Shown one piece after another: positions 34,523 through 43,360 of a stretch of DNA of 64,000 nt (position 1 is its first letter; every line of letters begins with the position of its first letter). Source of the stretch: Phycisphaera sp. (lineage in GTDB: Bacteria > Planctomycetota > Phycisphaerae > Phycisphaerales > UBA1924); assembly GCA_020639255.1 (NCBI GenBank), contig JACKGZ010000006.1:62001-126000 (forward strand), in the 5' to 3' direction. The notes under the pieces were generated by a model that was not told the DNA's origin, searched no databases, and worked only from the letters and a program-made list of their open reading frames with translations. The position numbers and the translations under genes were made by a program.

Positions 34523-35989
34523 TCACGCAACCCTTGAATGCCTCATTTCTGCATTCAGCGGCAACAAAATCCGAAAAGTCGTACTCTCCCCTTCGTTTAC
34601 GGAACAATCAAGTGAGCCGCCGTGCTTCTGCACAATGACATCCCGGCTGATTGCAAGTCCCTGTCCCGTACCCTTGCCTACATCCTTTGTAGTAAAGAAT
34701 GGATCAAAAATTTTGTGACGGATAGACTGCGGAATGCCACCGCCATTGTCTGTAAATTCAGCAACGACATGGTCATCGACCTGTCGCGTCGTGATCGTGA
34801 TGGTCCCCTTCGTGCCGGTTTGCTTGTATCGCGATTCGATTGCGTCGGCCGCATTTACGATAATGTTCAGAATGGCCTGATTAATCTCGCTGATCAAACA
34901 GGGAACGTTAGGGAGCTGTGGATCAAGATCGAGTACGAGATCGCTAACAACCTTCCAGCGGTTGCTGCATACGGTAGCAGTGGACTCGATCGCCTGGTTG
35001 AGATCGGCGCGCTCCTTTACCCCCGAGCCCGGGTGTGAAAAATCCTTCATCGCCTTGACGATGTGTGCAATCCGTCCGATGCCCTCGACCGATTGTTCGA
35101 GGGCGCACGGGATCTCGTTGATCAGGTAGTTGTAATCTGCGGCATCGAGTGCGAGCTTCATCTCGGCCTGTCGGTCTTCCCAGCTTCGCTCGGGACTGCT
35201 CGCGCAGAGCAAAGACTCGAAGAGCTTCAGTATTCTCATGATGTCATGGAACTCGTCTAGAATGAATCTGATGTTGTCGCTCACATACTGGGCAGGAGTA
35301 TTGATCTCGTGTGCAATGCCGGCGGCGAGCTGGCCGATCGATTCGAGTTTCTGTGCGTGGAGAAGCTGCGACTCCAGATTCTTACGGTCGGTAATATCGG
35401 CATAGATCGAGAGAACACCAGTGAGCTGGCTCTCGCCGTTGTGCATAGGCACAGTACTCACAAGATATGTGTGAACATGCCCGTCAACTGATACGAATGC
35501 TTCTTCGCTATCCGTGATAGGCAGTCTAGCAAAGAGTACATCGTGTTCGCGCTGGAATGAGAGTTCCGGCTGAGCAGGCTGCCAATCGAGGTTCTGATCG
35601 TGCAATCCCTTGATTGCTTCGGGGTCCGAAAGCCCAACTGCTTGAGCGAAGGATCTATTGCAGCCCAGGTACGCTCCAGACAAATCCTTCCAGGAGATCA
35701 AGTGGGGGATGTGCAAGAGGACACTGCTCAGTAGGCGCCGTTCGCTGCGCATGAGTTCCTCGGCCTTGCGTCGACGCGCCGCTTCGTTCCTGGCATCCTC
35801 TGTAATACGAGCCAGTTCCTGCGTACGTCTTCCTACAATCTGCTGGAGTGTGACACTCTTCGAGAAAGTGTCAAACTGATTCGAAGCGCTGTCGAGCAAC
35901 CCATCCATACGCTTGATCAGTGCATCGACAGTCCGCTGCAGCGCACTGTTTTCGGATTCGAGTTCTAGAACTCTGGTAGCGAGATCCAT
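34523..35989 (-). CDS. Cytoplasmic PAS-domain sensor histidine kinase
   Basis: 488 aa, no membrane helix. Residues 1-85 are a coiled coil (LELESENSALQRTVDAL ... RRRKAEELMRSERR). PAS domain at about 88-205 ends YADITDRKNLESQL. The H box is ESIGQLAAGIAHEINTP with the phospho-acceptor His near 228, of the large-loop type. N box NIIVNAADAIESR, DNGGGIPQSI, FDPFFTTKDVGKGTGQGL. It starts two bases after the FIST gene's stop, and is the likely link from FIST sensing to the HDOD regulator 110 bases downstream. Confidence 0.93.
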   Translation of the reverse strand: MDLATRVLELESENSALQRTVDALIKRMDGLLDSASNQFDTFSKSVTLQQIVGRRTQELARITEDARNEAARRRKAEELMRSERRLLSSVLLHIPHLISWKDLSGAYLGCNRSFAQAVGLSDPEAIKGLHDQNLDWQPAQPELSFQREHDVLFARLPITDSEEAFVSVDGHVHTYLVSTVPMHNGESQLTGVLSIYADITDRKNLESQLLHAQKLESIGQLAAGIAHEINTPAQYVSDNIRFILDEFHDIMRILKLFESLLCASSPERSWEDRQAEMKLALDAADYNYLINEIPCALEQSVEGIGRIAHIVKAMKDFSHPGSGVKERADLNQAIESTATVCSNRWKVVSDLVLDLDPQLPNVPCLISEINQAILNIIVNAADAIESRYKQTGTKGTITITTRQVDDHVVAEFTDNGGGIPQSIRHKIFDPFFTTKDVGKGTGQGLAISRDVIVQKHGGSLDCSVNEGESTTFRILLPLNAEMRHSRVA

Positions 35990-35991
35990 TA

Positions 35992-37107
35992 CTAGCTCCC
36001 AAATACAATGCCTGTCATTGTCTGGTTCACATGCACGCCGTTGTAGTGTTCGCCGTACGTGCTGAAGCCAATGGCTGGATAATCAGATACTACATGAGCA
36101 AAATTGGTGGTAGATTTCATGTGATCTGCTTCAAGCCGTCGCGTGATACAATCAAACATGAGCACCAGTTGAGGATCAACGTCTTTGCACGCGTGTTCGA
36201 GCTGGCTTGCAAGACGCTCGTGAATGCTGCTGGAATGTCCGACGTGAAGGACGACGCCTTCGTCAATCGCGCAGTACAACTGCATCGAGCCGTCATCGCG
36301 GAGCTGCTGCACACCCCTGACGTAAAAGCGTTCGCCGGTCTTGACCATCAGGGGATTCAGGAGTTCCTCGACCTTACTGAGTGCGCCCGGTTCAAAGTTC
36401 AAGGCCCGAGCATATGCCTCTGACGCGGGTCTGCCGTTGAGTTCATAGATGACTCGCTTCTCTGGATCGGCCTTTGTTACGACGAGAAGCTGTCCTGTAT
36501 CCTTATAGTGGTGCCCGATGAACGTGTGAATGCCTTCCTGGGCTCGAAGAAGCGCGCAAATGCCCGCGCCCCGCTGAAAGCGGTCGCCTATCAGTACGGA
36601 TGTGTTGTTAAAGGTCAGGTTGTCACCTGATGAACCTCCAACCATCGGAACGCCGCCAGATGCGAGGTAGATCTGGTTGCACAAGCTCTCCTCACGCATA
36701 CAAAGACCGTCGAGAAGCGTGAGCATCACAGCATGTTCGTCATAGGAGATCTCGCTCACACCAAGCCTGTCTACCAGGTCTGAGGCTCTTTGTTCATCAA
36801 AGCTCTGCAGATCATCCAATGACGCAACTCTTACGTCGATGCCATGGATAACAGCCGCTGCCACACCGGTGTGTTGGTAGCCGAGACTGCAGATCTCACC
36901 AGCGGTAGAGCACCCTACAACTGAGCAAGGAAAGCGAGCCGCAACGGCTTTGCCCAAGGCATCAAGATCGTAATCCGGAGATGCAAAGACAATCCCAAGC
37001 GAGGCACCGTGAAAGTCATGGCCATTGAATATCTCATCCAACGCCGCGTGGGCATCTTGCCGACCTGACCAGCCGTGGGCGGCGGTAATTGCTGCAGCTG
37101 ATTCCAT
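35992..37107 (-). CDS. FIST domain sensory protein (FIST N and FIST C)
   Basis: 371 aa from ATG at 37107 (GGGAG 7 bases upstream; GTG at 37143 is in frame). FIST N at about 30-225: FPCSVVGCSTAGEICSLGY, and VPMVGGSSGDNLTF. FIST C at about 230-360: YELNGRPASEAYARAL and ending YPAIGFSTYGEHYNG. FIST domains are sensory modules thought to bind small ligands such as amino acids. No membrane segment, so the protein should be a soluble input to the kinase encoded next. Operon of three signalling genes. Confidence 0.92.
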   Translation of the reverse strand: MESAAAITAAHGWSGRQDAHAALDEIFNGHDFHGASLGIVFASPDYDLDALGKAVAARFPCSVVGCSTAGEICSLGYQHTGVAAAVIHGIDVRVASLDDLQSFDEQRASDLVDRLGVSEISYDEHAVMLTLLDGLCMREESLCNQIYLASGGVPMVGGSSGDNLTFNNTSVLIGDRFQRGAGICALLRAQEGIHTFIGHHYKDTGQLLVVTKADPEKRVIYELNGRPASEAYARALNFEPGALSKVEELLNPLMVKTGERFYVRGVQQLRDDGSMQLYCAIDEGVVLHVGHSSSIHERLASQLEHACKDVDPQLVLMFDCITRRLEADHMKSTTNFAHVVSDYPAIGFSTYGEHYNGVHVNQTMTGIVFGS

Positions 37108-37475
37108 GGTGACGCTCCCAATACGCTCCAGAAGCCATCTCACACAGGTCTTGCAGAGTGATCAAGCTACAGAGTCGATATCGGTGTATTGCGCCATCTA
37201 AACCATGAAAGATTCCTCGAACGAACGAAAAGGGAGTTGCCGTAGTTATCGCTAAACGGAACTTGTCGTCGCATCTGAGCAGTCACTTGTTGAGGTGGGT
37301 GACGATTCGGTGGTATAAGGCCGTTCTATTCATATCACATAGCTCAAATGGGTGTGATACTTACGGCCACAAGCGATCGTCGTACGAGTCTGGATACAAC
37401 ATCAATAAGGCCCCGCCAAGGAAATTGTGCGTGGACAGTTCATCCCTGTGGCCGCGGAACCAGCTGCTATACTGG
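37108..37475. other. Intergenic stretch upstream of the FIST operon
   Basis: 368 AT-rich bases between the FIST gene start and the weak reverse-strand frame ending at 37476. It probably contains the operon promoter. No confident promoter boxes, RNA gene or coding frame were seen. Confidence 0.5.
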
Positions 37476-37895
37476 CTACAAATCGAATGACATCGATATC
37501 TGGGATCCATAGGGTGCGTGCGGGACTCGGCATCTGTAGCATCTGAAATCGCTCTGTTTCCACTCCATCTGTTCACAGATATGCTGAAGCGAGTTGATGT
37601 AAATGCCACTTTCTCCGACGCGGAAACGTCGGACATCGTCACTGAGTGGCTGGGTACTTTCAGCGAGGTTGAGTTGTGCGTGCTTTGAACTGTGATCAAT
37701 CGGGTCGACCATTCCATGAATCGATGTGTCGTAGAGGCCAAGCTCCAGTGTCGCGGCTATCCAGACATCGATGTGGATAGTGATGTCAAGGTAGAAAACA
37801 TTCACTGGTTGTTCGATTGTCGCGTAAAGCCTCCGCGTGAGTGACATGCCATCTGGGAGCACACGAGGGTGGTTCGAGGGGTAGTACTCTGCCAT
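37476..37895 (-). CDS. Hypothetical protein, weakly supported
   Basis: 139 aa from ATG at 37895; the frame is also open upstream. Composition is protein-like (YYPSNHPRVLPDGMSLTRRLY, VNVFYLDITIHIDVWIAAT, VGESGIYINSLQHICEQME), with a mixed alpha/beta pattern, and it lies in the lower-GC block where long chance frames are rarer. No family was recognised and no ribosome site is clear. It follows the integrase-like remnant on the same strand and could be island cargo or a chance frame. Confidence 0.35.
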   Translation of the reverse strand: MAEYYPSNHPRVLPDGMSLTRRLYATIEQPVNVFYLDITIHIDVWIAATLELGLYDTSIHGMVDPIDHSSKHAQLNLAESTQPLSDDVRRFRVGESGIYINSLQHICEQMEWKQSDFRCYRCRVPHAPYGSQISMSFDL

Positions 37896-37956
37896 CGCAA
37901 TATCGAGCGCAGACGCAGAGCCAATCCCGCGGTCTTGAATGCTGTAGCCCGCGCGA

Positions 37957-38244
37957 TCATCTTTCGAGATGAAGGAAAGCGGGAGCGGCCAAACTGAGGA
38001 ACCGCTTCCATCTGGCGAGGCACGCTCTTCGATAGGACGTGGACAGGTCGCGATTTTCCGCGAGTTTACGGGACTTCCTGGTGAGCTGGTCGGCGTTGAG
38101 CTCGTCAGCGAGCTGGTCTGACCTGGTCGCGACCAGGCGGGCGAGTGCAGACTTCAGATTCGCAGGCTCGCGTGACGTGTACAACGGCTCCACGGCGTGG
38201 AGGTATTCGTGGACCAGGTCCGCGACGACGGTTCGCTTGGGCAC
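37957..38244 (-). pseudogene. Integrase N-terminal fragment next to tRNA-Gly
   Basis: 95 aa. TVVADLVHEYLHAVEPLY ... ANLKSALARLV and the later STSYRRACLARWKRFLSLAA resemble the SAM-like core-binding domain of planctomycete tyrosine integrases (LVxxYL ... NLKxAL ... YxNxxxxRxxRxFxWA pattern). The catalytic R..HxxR..Y part is missing: the frame stops at 37957 and neither alternative frame resumes with such motifs. It begins 169 bases beyond the tRNA 3' end and reads away from it, the usual placement of an integrase at a tRNA attachment site. Family assignment is from pattern memory. Confidence 0.45.
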
Positions 38245-38412
38245 TCGAGATCTCCAGCTGGCCCGGGGGATAAATCCGGGTCAGGGAGCACCTTACGAAG
38301 CCGTGTCAGCGCGTGCAAACGGCCTGGGGCAATCAGTCCTAGGCCGTTCGCGCTCGCCCTCGACCGGGCCGGGTGATTTCGCGCGGCTGGAGAGTCGCAC
38401 GAGATCAAGAAA

Positions 38413-38483
38413 GCGGGTGACCGGAGTCGAACCGGCGACATTCAGCTTGGGAAGCTGACGTTCTACCACTGAACTACACCCGC
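38413..38483 (-). tRNA. tRNA-Gly (anticodon CCC)
   Basis: 71 bases on the reverse strand fold as a cloverleaf: acceptor GCGGGTG/CACCCGC, D arm GTTC-AGTGGTA-GAAC, anticodon stem TCAGC/GCTGA with loop TTCCCAA (anticodon CCC), and T arm GCCGG-TTCGACT-CCGGT. CCA is not encoded. Confidence 0.95.
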
Positions 38484-38622
38484 AACCAGCTGACAAACGG
38501 TGGTCAGGAACGGGAGTATATACCACCCGCGACAGGCTCACGCTCCAGGCCTGTCGGATTTGCTCCGCGGGCGTACAGTCCCTCGTTGGCCGCCACAGTC
38601 GCCCGGCTAACGGAGCGAAGGT

Positions 38623-40218
38623 ATGAACAGAGCCCGCATCGCGGCCTTGCAATATTTTGTCCGACCGATACGCGATTTCTCCGAATTCCAGGAGCAGGTC
38701 GCCGGACTCGTGCACACCGCCGCGGACTACGACTGTGACCTCTTGGTCTTCCCAGAGTACTTCACGGTCCAACTCCTGACACTTGGCGATATCCGCAGGC
38801 CAATGGACGAGCAGGTCCGCGACATGGCCCGGCGAGTGCCCGAATATATCGAGGTCTTCGAGTCCCTCTCTCGATCTTGCGGCATCCACATCATCGCCGG
38901 ATCGATCGCCACACCAGACGCGGATGATCCCGACAAGGTCTACAACGACAGCTTCTTCTTCGCCCCCGACGGCACGCACGCCACTCAAGGCAAGATCAAC
39001 ATGACCCGCTTCGAGAAGGAGGTCTGGCGCGTCAGCCCGCGCGACACCCTCCGCCTCTTCGAGACCCCGATGGGCCGGATAGCCATCGCGATCTGCTACG
39101 ACGTCGAGTTCCCCGAACTCTGCCGGGCGGCTGCCCATGCCGGAGCCGTTATCCTGGTCGTTCCCAGCTACACGGACGACCGTCAGGGCTTCATTCGCGT
39201 CCGGTACTGTGCCCAGGCACGCGCGATTGAGAATCAGATGTTCGTCGTCAATGCCGCTACTGTGGGCTCGTTGCCCATGGTCCCTGCCGTGTCTTTGAAC
39301 TACGGGCAGGCATCGATACTGACACCGAGCGACTTCCCCTTCGCCCGCGATGGCGTACTCGCCGAGGGCCTGCCGAACCAGGAGACCATGGTCATCGGCG
39401 AGCTTGCGCTCGATGTCCTCAAACGGAATCGGGCACAAGGTACCGTCCGTCCGCTGCTCGACAGCAAGCACGCTCGGACGCCCAGGATCGAGCCGGTCCG
39501 GCTTCCAACTGTTGGTGATAACAAGCCGCCAACGAAGAAGCAACGTCCACGGCGGCGAATCCAGATTCGAAACACAGCCCCGGAGCACTTCCAGGGCATC
39601 TCTGAGATCGCAAGTCTCATCTACCCGGATATCACCCCCTGGAACGACGAGTACCTCAAGTCGCACCTGGCTGTCTTCCCGCAGGGCCAGTTCGTGGCCA
39701 TCGAGCAGGGGTCCGGCCTGGTCGTGGGCGTGTGCTCCGGGCTCGTCCTCGACTGGGACAGCCAGCCGGACACCAGCTCGTGGAACGCGCTGACCGCGAG
39801 CGGGTACTACACCAACCACGATCCAATAGAGGGCGGCACGCTCTTCGCCTCTGACGTCATGGTCCGCCCCGGATTCCAAGGCCAGGGCATCGGTCGGCTC
39901 CTCTATCAGCAAGGCAGGTTCAACCTCGCGCGTCAGCTCGGACTGACGCGTGTCGTTGCCGGATCCAGGTTGCGAGGCTACCACCGATATGCCGACAAGA
40001 TGTCGCCAGTTGACTACACGATCGAGGTCGTTCGGGGCCGACTCAACGACCCGACGCTCTCATTCCAACTGCACCTGGGCTTCCGGGTCAGCTCGGTCAT
40101 ACCGGGCTACTTCACGGGCGACCCGGAAAGCCTCGGCTACGCAGCCATCATCGAGTGGTACAACGACGAGGTCGCGGACCCAGGCGAGCACCCGCCGGCA
40201 GACCCGCGCTTCGCGTGA
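38623..40218 (+). CDS. Nitrilase-superfamily amidohydrolase fused to a GNAT acetyltransferase domain
   Basis: 531 aa. GGAG 7 bases before ATG. Residues 1-285 are a carbon-nitrogen hydrolase: Glu in LLVFPEYFTVQ, Lys in GKINMTRFE and nucleophile Cys in AICYDVEFPEL. A basic linker (KKQRPRRRIQIR) leads to a GNAT-like domain at about 315-525, with the acetyl-CoA loop VRPGFQGQGIGRLLYQQGR. Related proteins I recall have GNAT first and nitrilase second; here the order is reversed. It leads a plus-strand set with a SET protein and a C39-like peptidase. A role in modifying or trimming an amide or peptide is plausible. Confidence 0.88.
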   Translation: MNRARIAALQYFVRPIRDFSEFQEQVAGLVHTAADYDCDLLVFPEYFTVQLLTLGDIRRPMDEQVRDMARRVPEYIEVFESLSRSCGIHIIAGSIATPDADDPDKVYNDSFFFAPDGTHATQGKINMTRFEKEVWRVSPRDTLRLFETPMGRIAIAICYDVEFPELCRAAAHAGAVILVVPSYTDDRQGFIRVRYCAQARAIENQMFVVNAATVGSLPMVPAVSLNYGQASILTPSDFPFARDGVLAEGLPNQETMVIGELALDVLKRNRAQGTVRPLLDSKHARTPRIEPVRLPTVGDNKPPTKKQRPRRRIQIRNTAPEHFQGISEIASLIYPDITPWNDEYLKSHLAVFPQGQFVAIEQGSGLVVGVCSGLVLDWDSQPDTSSWNALTASGYYTNHDPIEGGTLFASDVMVRPGFQGQGIGRLLYQQGRFNLARQLGLTRVVAGSRLRGYHRYADKMSPVDYTIEVVRGRLNDPTLSFQLHLGFRVSSVIPGYFTGDPESLGYAAIIEWYNDEVADPGEHPPADPRFA

Positions 40219-40378
40219 CGCAGATTATTTCGCGCTCATCCCTTGAATCTGCTCAGAATTCGATATCATCCGCCTCGTCGACCGTCACCCCGCCCCGGCT
40301 CGCGCCAAGGCCATCGTGGCCAGCCCCGCCGGGCTCCGCAAATGGGCGAATGGCGTCACCTGGAACCGCACGAAAAAC

Positions 40379-41047
40379 ATGATGCACCCTCACACGGAGC
40401 TTCGCTTTATGAGCGAAGCCATCGGGCATGGCGTGGTTGCGACACGTGACATCCCCGCGGGAACGATCACCTGGGTTCAGGACAAACTCGATCGTGAATT
40501 TGAGCCGACCCAGATCGAACTCCTGGGCGAACGCTACATCAACCACCTCGGAACGTATTGCTTTCGCAACCAATTCGGCAGATGGGTGCTCTGCTGGGAC
40601 CATGCAAGGTTCGTGAACCACTCCTTCAAATCCAACTGCATGACCACCGCGTACAACTTCGAGATCGCTATCCGCGATATCAAGGCCGGCGAAGAACTCA
40701 CCGACGACTACGGCTACCTCAACGTATCCGAATCATTTCACCCGATCGACGAGGGCTGCGAACGCAAAGTCGTACACCCGGATGATCTGGTTCGCTTCTA
40801 TCCGGACTGGGACAATGTACTTCGGGCCACATGGCCGCAGATACCCGGTGTCGACCAGCCGCTCAGACCACTGCTCGAAGCAGGACTCTGGCGTCGAATC
40901 GAGCGGATTGCTCATGGGAAGGAGCAAATGGCCTCGATTCTCCGGTGCTTTTTCAATCCCGACGAAGCCGAGGCCGTCATGATCGAAGGCAAGGAAAACG
41001 CCATCGACGGATCGGTTGCCGGCCTGCGGGAATGGAATCACCGATAA
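40379..41047 (+). CDS. SET domain protein (putative lysine methyltransferase)
   Basis: 222 aa from ATG at 40379 (GTG at 40316 would add 21 residues). SET domain marks: GHGVVATRDIPAGTITW at the start, the catalytic core RFVNHSFKSNCMTT (NHS motif), and IKAGEELTDDYGYL with the conserved Tyr. The post-SET part (110-222) is specific to this protein, with one Cys in DEGCERK and one in ILRCFFN. It should transfer a methyl group from S-adenosylmethionine to a protein lysine. The neighbours (nitrilase-GNAT, C39-like peptidase) suggest a shared peptide or protein substrate. Confidence 0.85.
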   Translation: MMHPHTELRFMSEAIGHGVVATRDIPAGTITWVQDKLDREFEPTQIELLGERYINHLGTYCFRNQFGRWVLCWDHARFVNHSFKSNCMTTAYNFEIAIRDIKAGEELTDDYGYLNVSESFHPIDEGCERKVVHPDDLVRFYPDWDNVLRATWPQIPGVDQPLRPLLEAGLWRRIERIAHGKEQMASILRCFFNPDEAEAVMIEGKENAIDGSVAGLREWNHR

Positions 41048-41074
41048 CATTGTGGTGTCACGAGAGGTGCGTCC

Positions 41075-41905
41075 ATGGGCAAGAAAGCTGAAACTCCAAC
41101 GACCCGGCCCGCCTCACCGGGGGCGCGGACATCTGAGCAGGACATCGAACGCGTCCTGCCAATCCACATATTGCCTCAACCGGACCTCGAATCCTGCGGC
41201 CCGACCTGCCTCCACGCGGTGTACCAATTCTGGGGCGACAAGGTCGACCTGCCCGAGGTCATCAGCACCGCCAAATCGCTTCGAACCGAGGGAGTGGGGC
41301 GGGGCACGCTCGCGAACATGCTCGGCGTCCACGCCTTGGCTCGCGGATACAACTCCACGATCTACACGTTTAACCTGCATCTCTTCGACCCGACCTGGTT
41401 TGACGAGCACGGCGATGCCCCTCGCGATCTCCTCATCGCAAAGCTCCGCGCGCAGGCCGAGGCCAAGTCCGTTGACGATCCACGCTTCCAAGTCGCGACG
41501 GACTCGTATCTCGAATTCCTCGAACTCGGCGGCGACATTTCTTTCCACGACCCATCGGGCCGACTGATCTCGGGCTATCTCCGCCGAGGCATCCCCGTGC
41601 TGACCGTTCTGAGCGCGACCTACCTCTACCGCTGCGCACGCGAGTTCGGCCCCAATGACGACTACGACGACATCCGCGGCGAACCTTCGGGCCACTTCGT
41701 CGTCGTGCACGGCTACGACCCGAAAACACGCATCGCGACCATCGCCGACCCCCTCGCCGACAACCCGGGCTTCGATGGGCAACGCTACACCGTCAAAATG
41801 AGCCGACTCGTCCCGGCGATCATGCTGGGCGTGCTCACCTACGACTCCAACCTGCTCGTCATCGAGCCGCGACAGACCAACCCGAAGGCCGACAAGCACC
41901 GGTAA
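41075..41905 (+). CDS. C39-like papain-fold cysteine peptidase
   Basis: 276 aa, no signal peptide. Catalytic Cys in DLESCGPTCLHAVY near residue 42, His in GHFVVVHGYD near 210 and Asp in TIADPLADNP near 226, the C39-type triad, plus the oxyanion Gln in ILPQPDL. There is no ABC transporter, so this is a free-standing peptidase. It follows the SET gene by 27 bases. Substrate unknown; processing of a peptide handled by the upstream enzymes is possible. Confidence 0.85.
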   Translation: MGKKAETPTTRPASPGARTSEQDIERVLPIHILPQPDLESCGPTCLHAVYQFWGDKVDLPEVISTAKSLRTEGVGRGTLANMLGVHALARGYNSTIYTFNLHLFDPTWFDEHGDAPRDLLIAKLRAQAEAKSVDDPRFQVATDSYLEFLELGGDISFHDPSGRLISGYLRRGIPVLTVLSATYLYRCAREFGPNDDYDDIRGEPSGHFVVVHGYDPKTRIATIADPLADNPGFDGQRYTVKMSRLVPAIMLGVLTYDSNLLVIEPRQTNPKADKHR

Positions 41906-41915
41906 GGCGGCTTCC

Positions 41916-42806
41916 TCAGCCGGTCTCGTCGTGCGGCTCGATGTGTATCAGCACACTGTCGATGTCCGCTCGCTTGCTCCTGACCTCCGCCTTGATCCGC
42001 CCCGTGATCGCGTGCGCCTCTGCGACCGTCATCTTCGGATCAACCTCCACATGCATCACCACCCGATACCCGCGCCCGCTCTGCCTGGCGTCGCACTGCT
42101 CGACGCCCAGCACGCCCGGCACGCCCATCGCGATCTGGGCCACCTCATCGGCGATCTCGGGGCTGTGCCGATCCAGCAGTTCGTGGTAGGGCTCACGTGC
42201 CAACAAGAACCCGTTGAGCACGATCACACCCGACGCCAGCAGGGCCGCGATGTCATCCGCCCGCGCAAAGCCTGGTCCCCCGATCACAGCCACCGCGATG
42301 CCTATGAACGCGAACGCCGACGTGATCGCGTCTGACCGGTGATGCCAGGCGTCCGCGGCACCCGCCGAGCTCTTGGCCCGCTTGGCCGCTCTGTCCGCCA
42401 CGCGGGCCAGCGACTCCTTCACCACGATCACGACCACCAACACCAGAAGGGTGTACGGCCTCGGCACCGATTGCGGCGTGATGATCTGACGAACCGACTC
42501 GACCGCCACGCCTATGCCCGCCAGCACGATCACCATCGCCACCGCCATCGCGGCCATCGGCTCGATCTTCCCGTGCCCGAAAGGGTGCTCCGCGTCGGCC
42601 GGCTTCGACCCGTACCGCATCGCCGACCACACGACGACCGAGCCCGCGATATCCACGAGCGACTCGACCGCGTCGGCAACGAGCGCGAAAGAGTTGCCCA
42701 GCACCCCCGCAGTGAGCTTCCCCGCCGCGAGCAGCGCATTCACAGCGATCCCAAGGAGCGCCAGCCGCTCGGGCGCGAGTCGCTCGCTGTCATGACGCCC
42801 CGTCAC
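41916..42806 (-). CDS. Cation diffusion facilitator (CDF) metal efflux transporter
   Basis: 296 aa from GTG at 42806; the longer frame to 43037 overlaps the VOC gene out of frame and is not protein-like. Five to six membrane helices. Metal site residues in ALVADAVESLVD (TM2) and in AWHHRSDAITS (TM5), the HPFGHGKIEP loop, and a cytoplasmic ferredoxin-like C-terminal domain (YRVVMHVEVDPKMTVAEAH, ending IHIEPHDE). It exports Zn/Fe/Mn-type cations by proton antiport. Last gene of a reverse-strand set with a VOC protein and a DHS-like enzyme. Confidence 0.92.
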   Translation of the reverse strand: MTGRHDSERLAPERLALLGIAVNALLAAGKLTAGVLGNSFALVADAVESLVDIAGSVVVWSAMRYGSKPADAEHPFGHGKIEPMAAMAVAMVIVLAGIGVAVESVRQIITPQSVPRPYTLLVLVVVIVVKESLARVADRAAKRAKSSAGAADAWHHRSDAITSAFAFIGIAVAVIGGPGFARADDIAALLASGVIVLNGFLLAREPYHELLDRHSPEIADEVAQIAMGVPGVLGVEQCDARQSGRGYRVVMHVEVDPKMTVAEAHAITGRIKAEVRSKRADIDSVLIHIEPHDETG

Positions 42807-42828
42807 GGCATGGCATCCAGGACGAGTC

Positions 42829-43311
42829 TCACTCCTGCCAGAGCCCGTGCTCGATGCCGCCGAGGGTGTAGATCGCGATCGTGCCCTGGCCCGGGATCTC
42901 CATCGAAGGCAGCGCGATCTCCGCGCCCGCAGCCTTCGCAGCCTCGACCGCCGCTGTGAGATCCTCGACAAGCACATATGGCCGAACGACCGGCTCCTCA
43001 TCTCCGCGTAAGGGCCCACGCACACCGATGCGTCCACCCCCGGCGATGGAGGCCGTGCGTGCGTTCCCGAGTTCGGAGATGGGCTCGCCGAACTCCACGC
43101 TGTGAGCCTTGCCGAGTGCCACGCACGTCTTGTCGACGTCCGGCGTCACGATCTCGAGGTAGTGAACGGTCATGGCCTTCTCCTCATCCGAAGCCTGGGT
43201 GCGGGGCTTGTCCTCAGCCGCTTGCGAAGGAGAAGGCCCGAAAGCCAACAAGCCGGCGGCGAGCAAGCACACCAAACTCCCAACCACCGATACTGAACGA
43301 CGTGCAGCCAT
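42829..43311 (-). CDS. Exported VOC (glyoxalase-like) superfamily protein
   Basis: 160 aa from ATG at 43311, with GGGGGAGGAAA upstream. Signal peptide AARRSVSVVGSLVCLLAAGL, cleavage after SQA. One VOC half-domain follows (VHYLEIVTPDVDKTCVALG ... PYVLVEDLTAAVEAAKAAG ... IAIYTLGGIEHGLWQ). His near residue 49 and Glu/His at the C-terminus could bind a metal in a dimer. Export is unusual for this superfamily. Function unknown. Confidence 0.8.
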   Translation of the reverse strand: MAARRSVSVVGSLVCLLAAGLLAFGPSPSQAAEDKPRTQASDEEKAMTVHYLEIVTPDVDKTCVALGKAHSVEFGEPISELGNARTASIAGGGRIGVRGPLRGDEEPVVRPYVLVEDLTAAVEAAKAAGAEIALPSMEIPGQGTIAIYTLGGIEHGLWQE

Positions 43312-43360
43312 CGCGTTTCCTCCCCCGAACGATCCGATGCCGGATGCGTCGAACCTTCGC

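Noticed and set aside
37802..38023. 73-residue open frame overlapping the integrase remnant
   Set aside because: Arg/Ser-rich composition without integrase motifs; likely a shadow frame, not the continuation of the integrase.
38293..39984. 563-residue open frame on the reverse strand
   Set aside because: Antisense to the nitrilase-GNAT gene; Arg/Asp/Val-rich shadow composition, and it runs through the tRNA.
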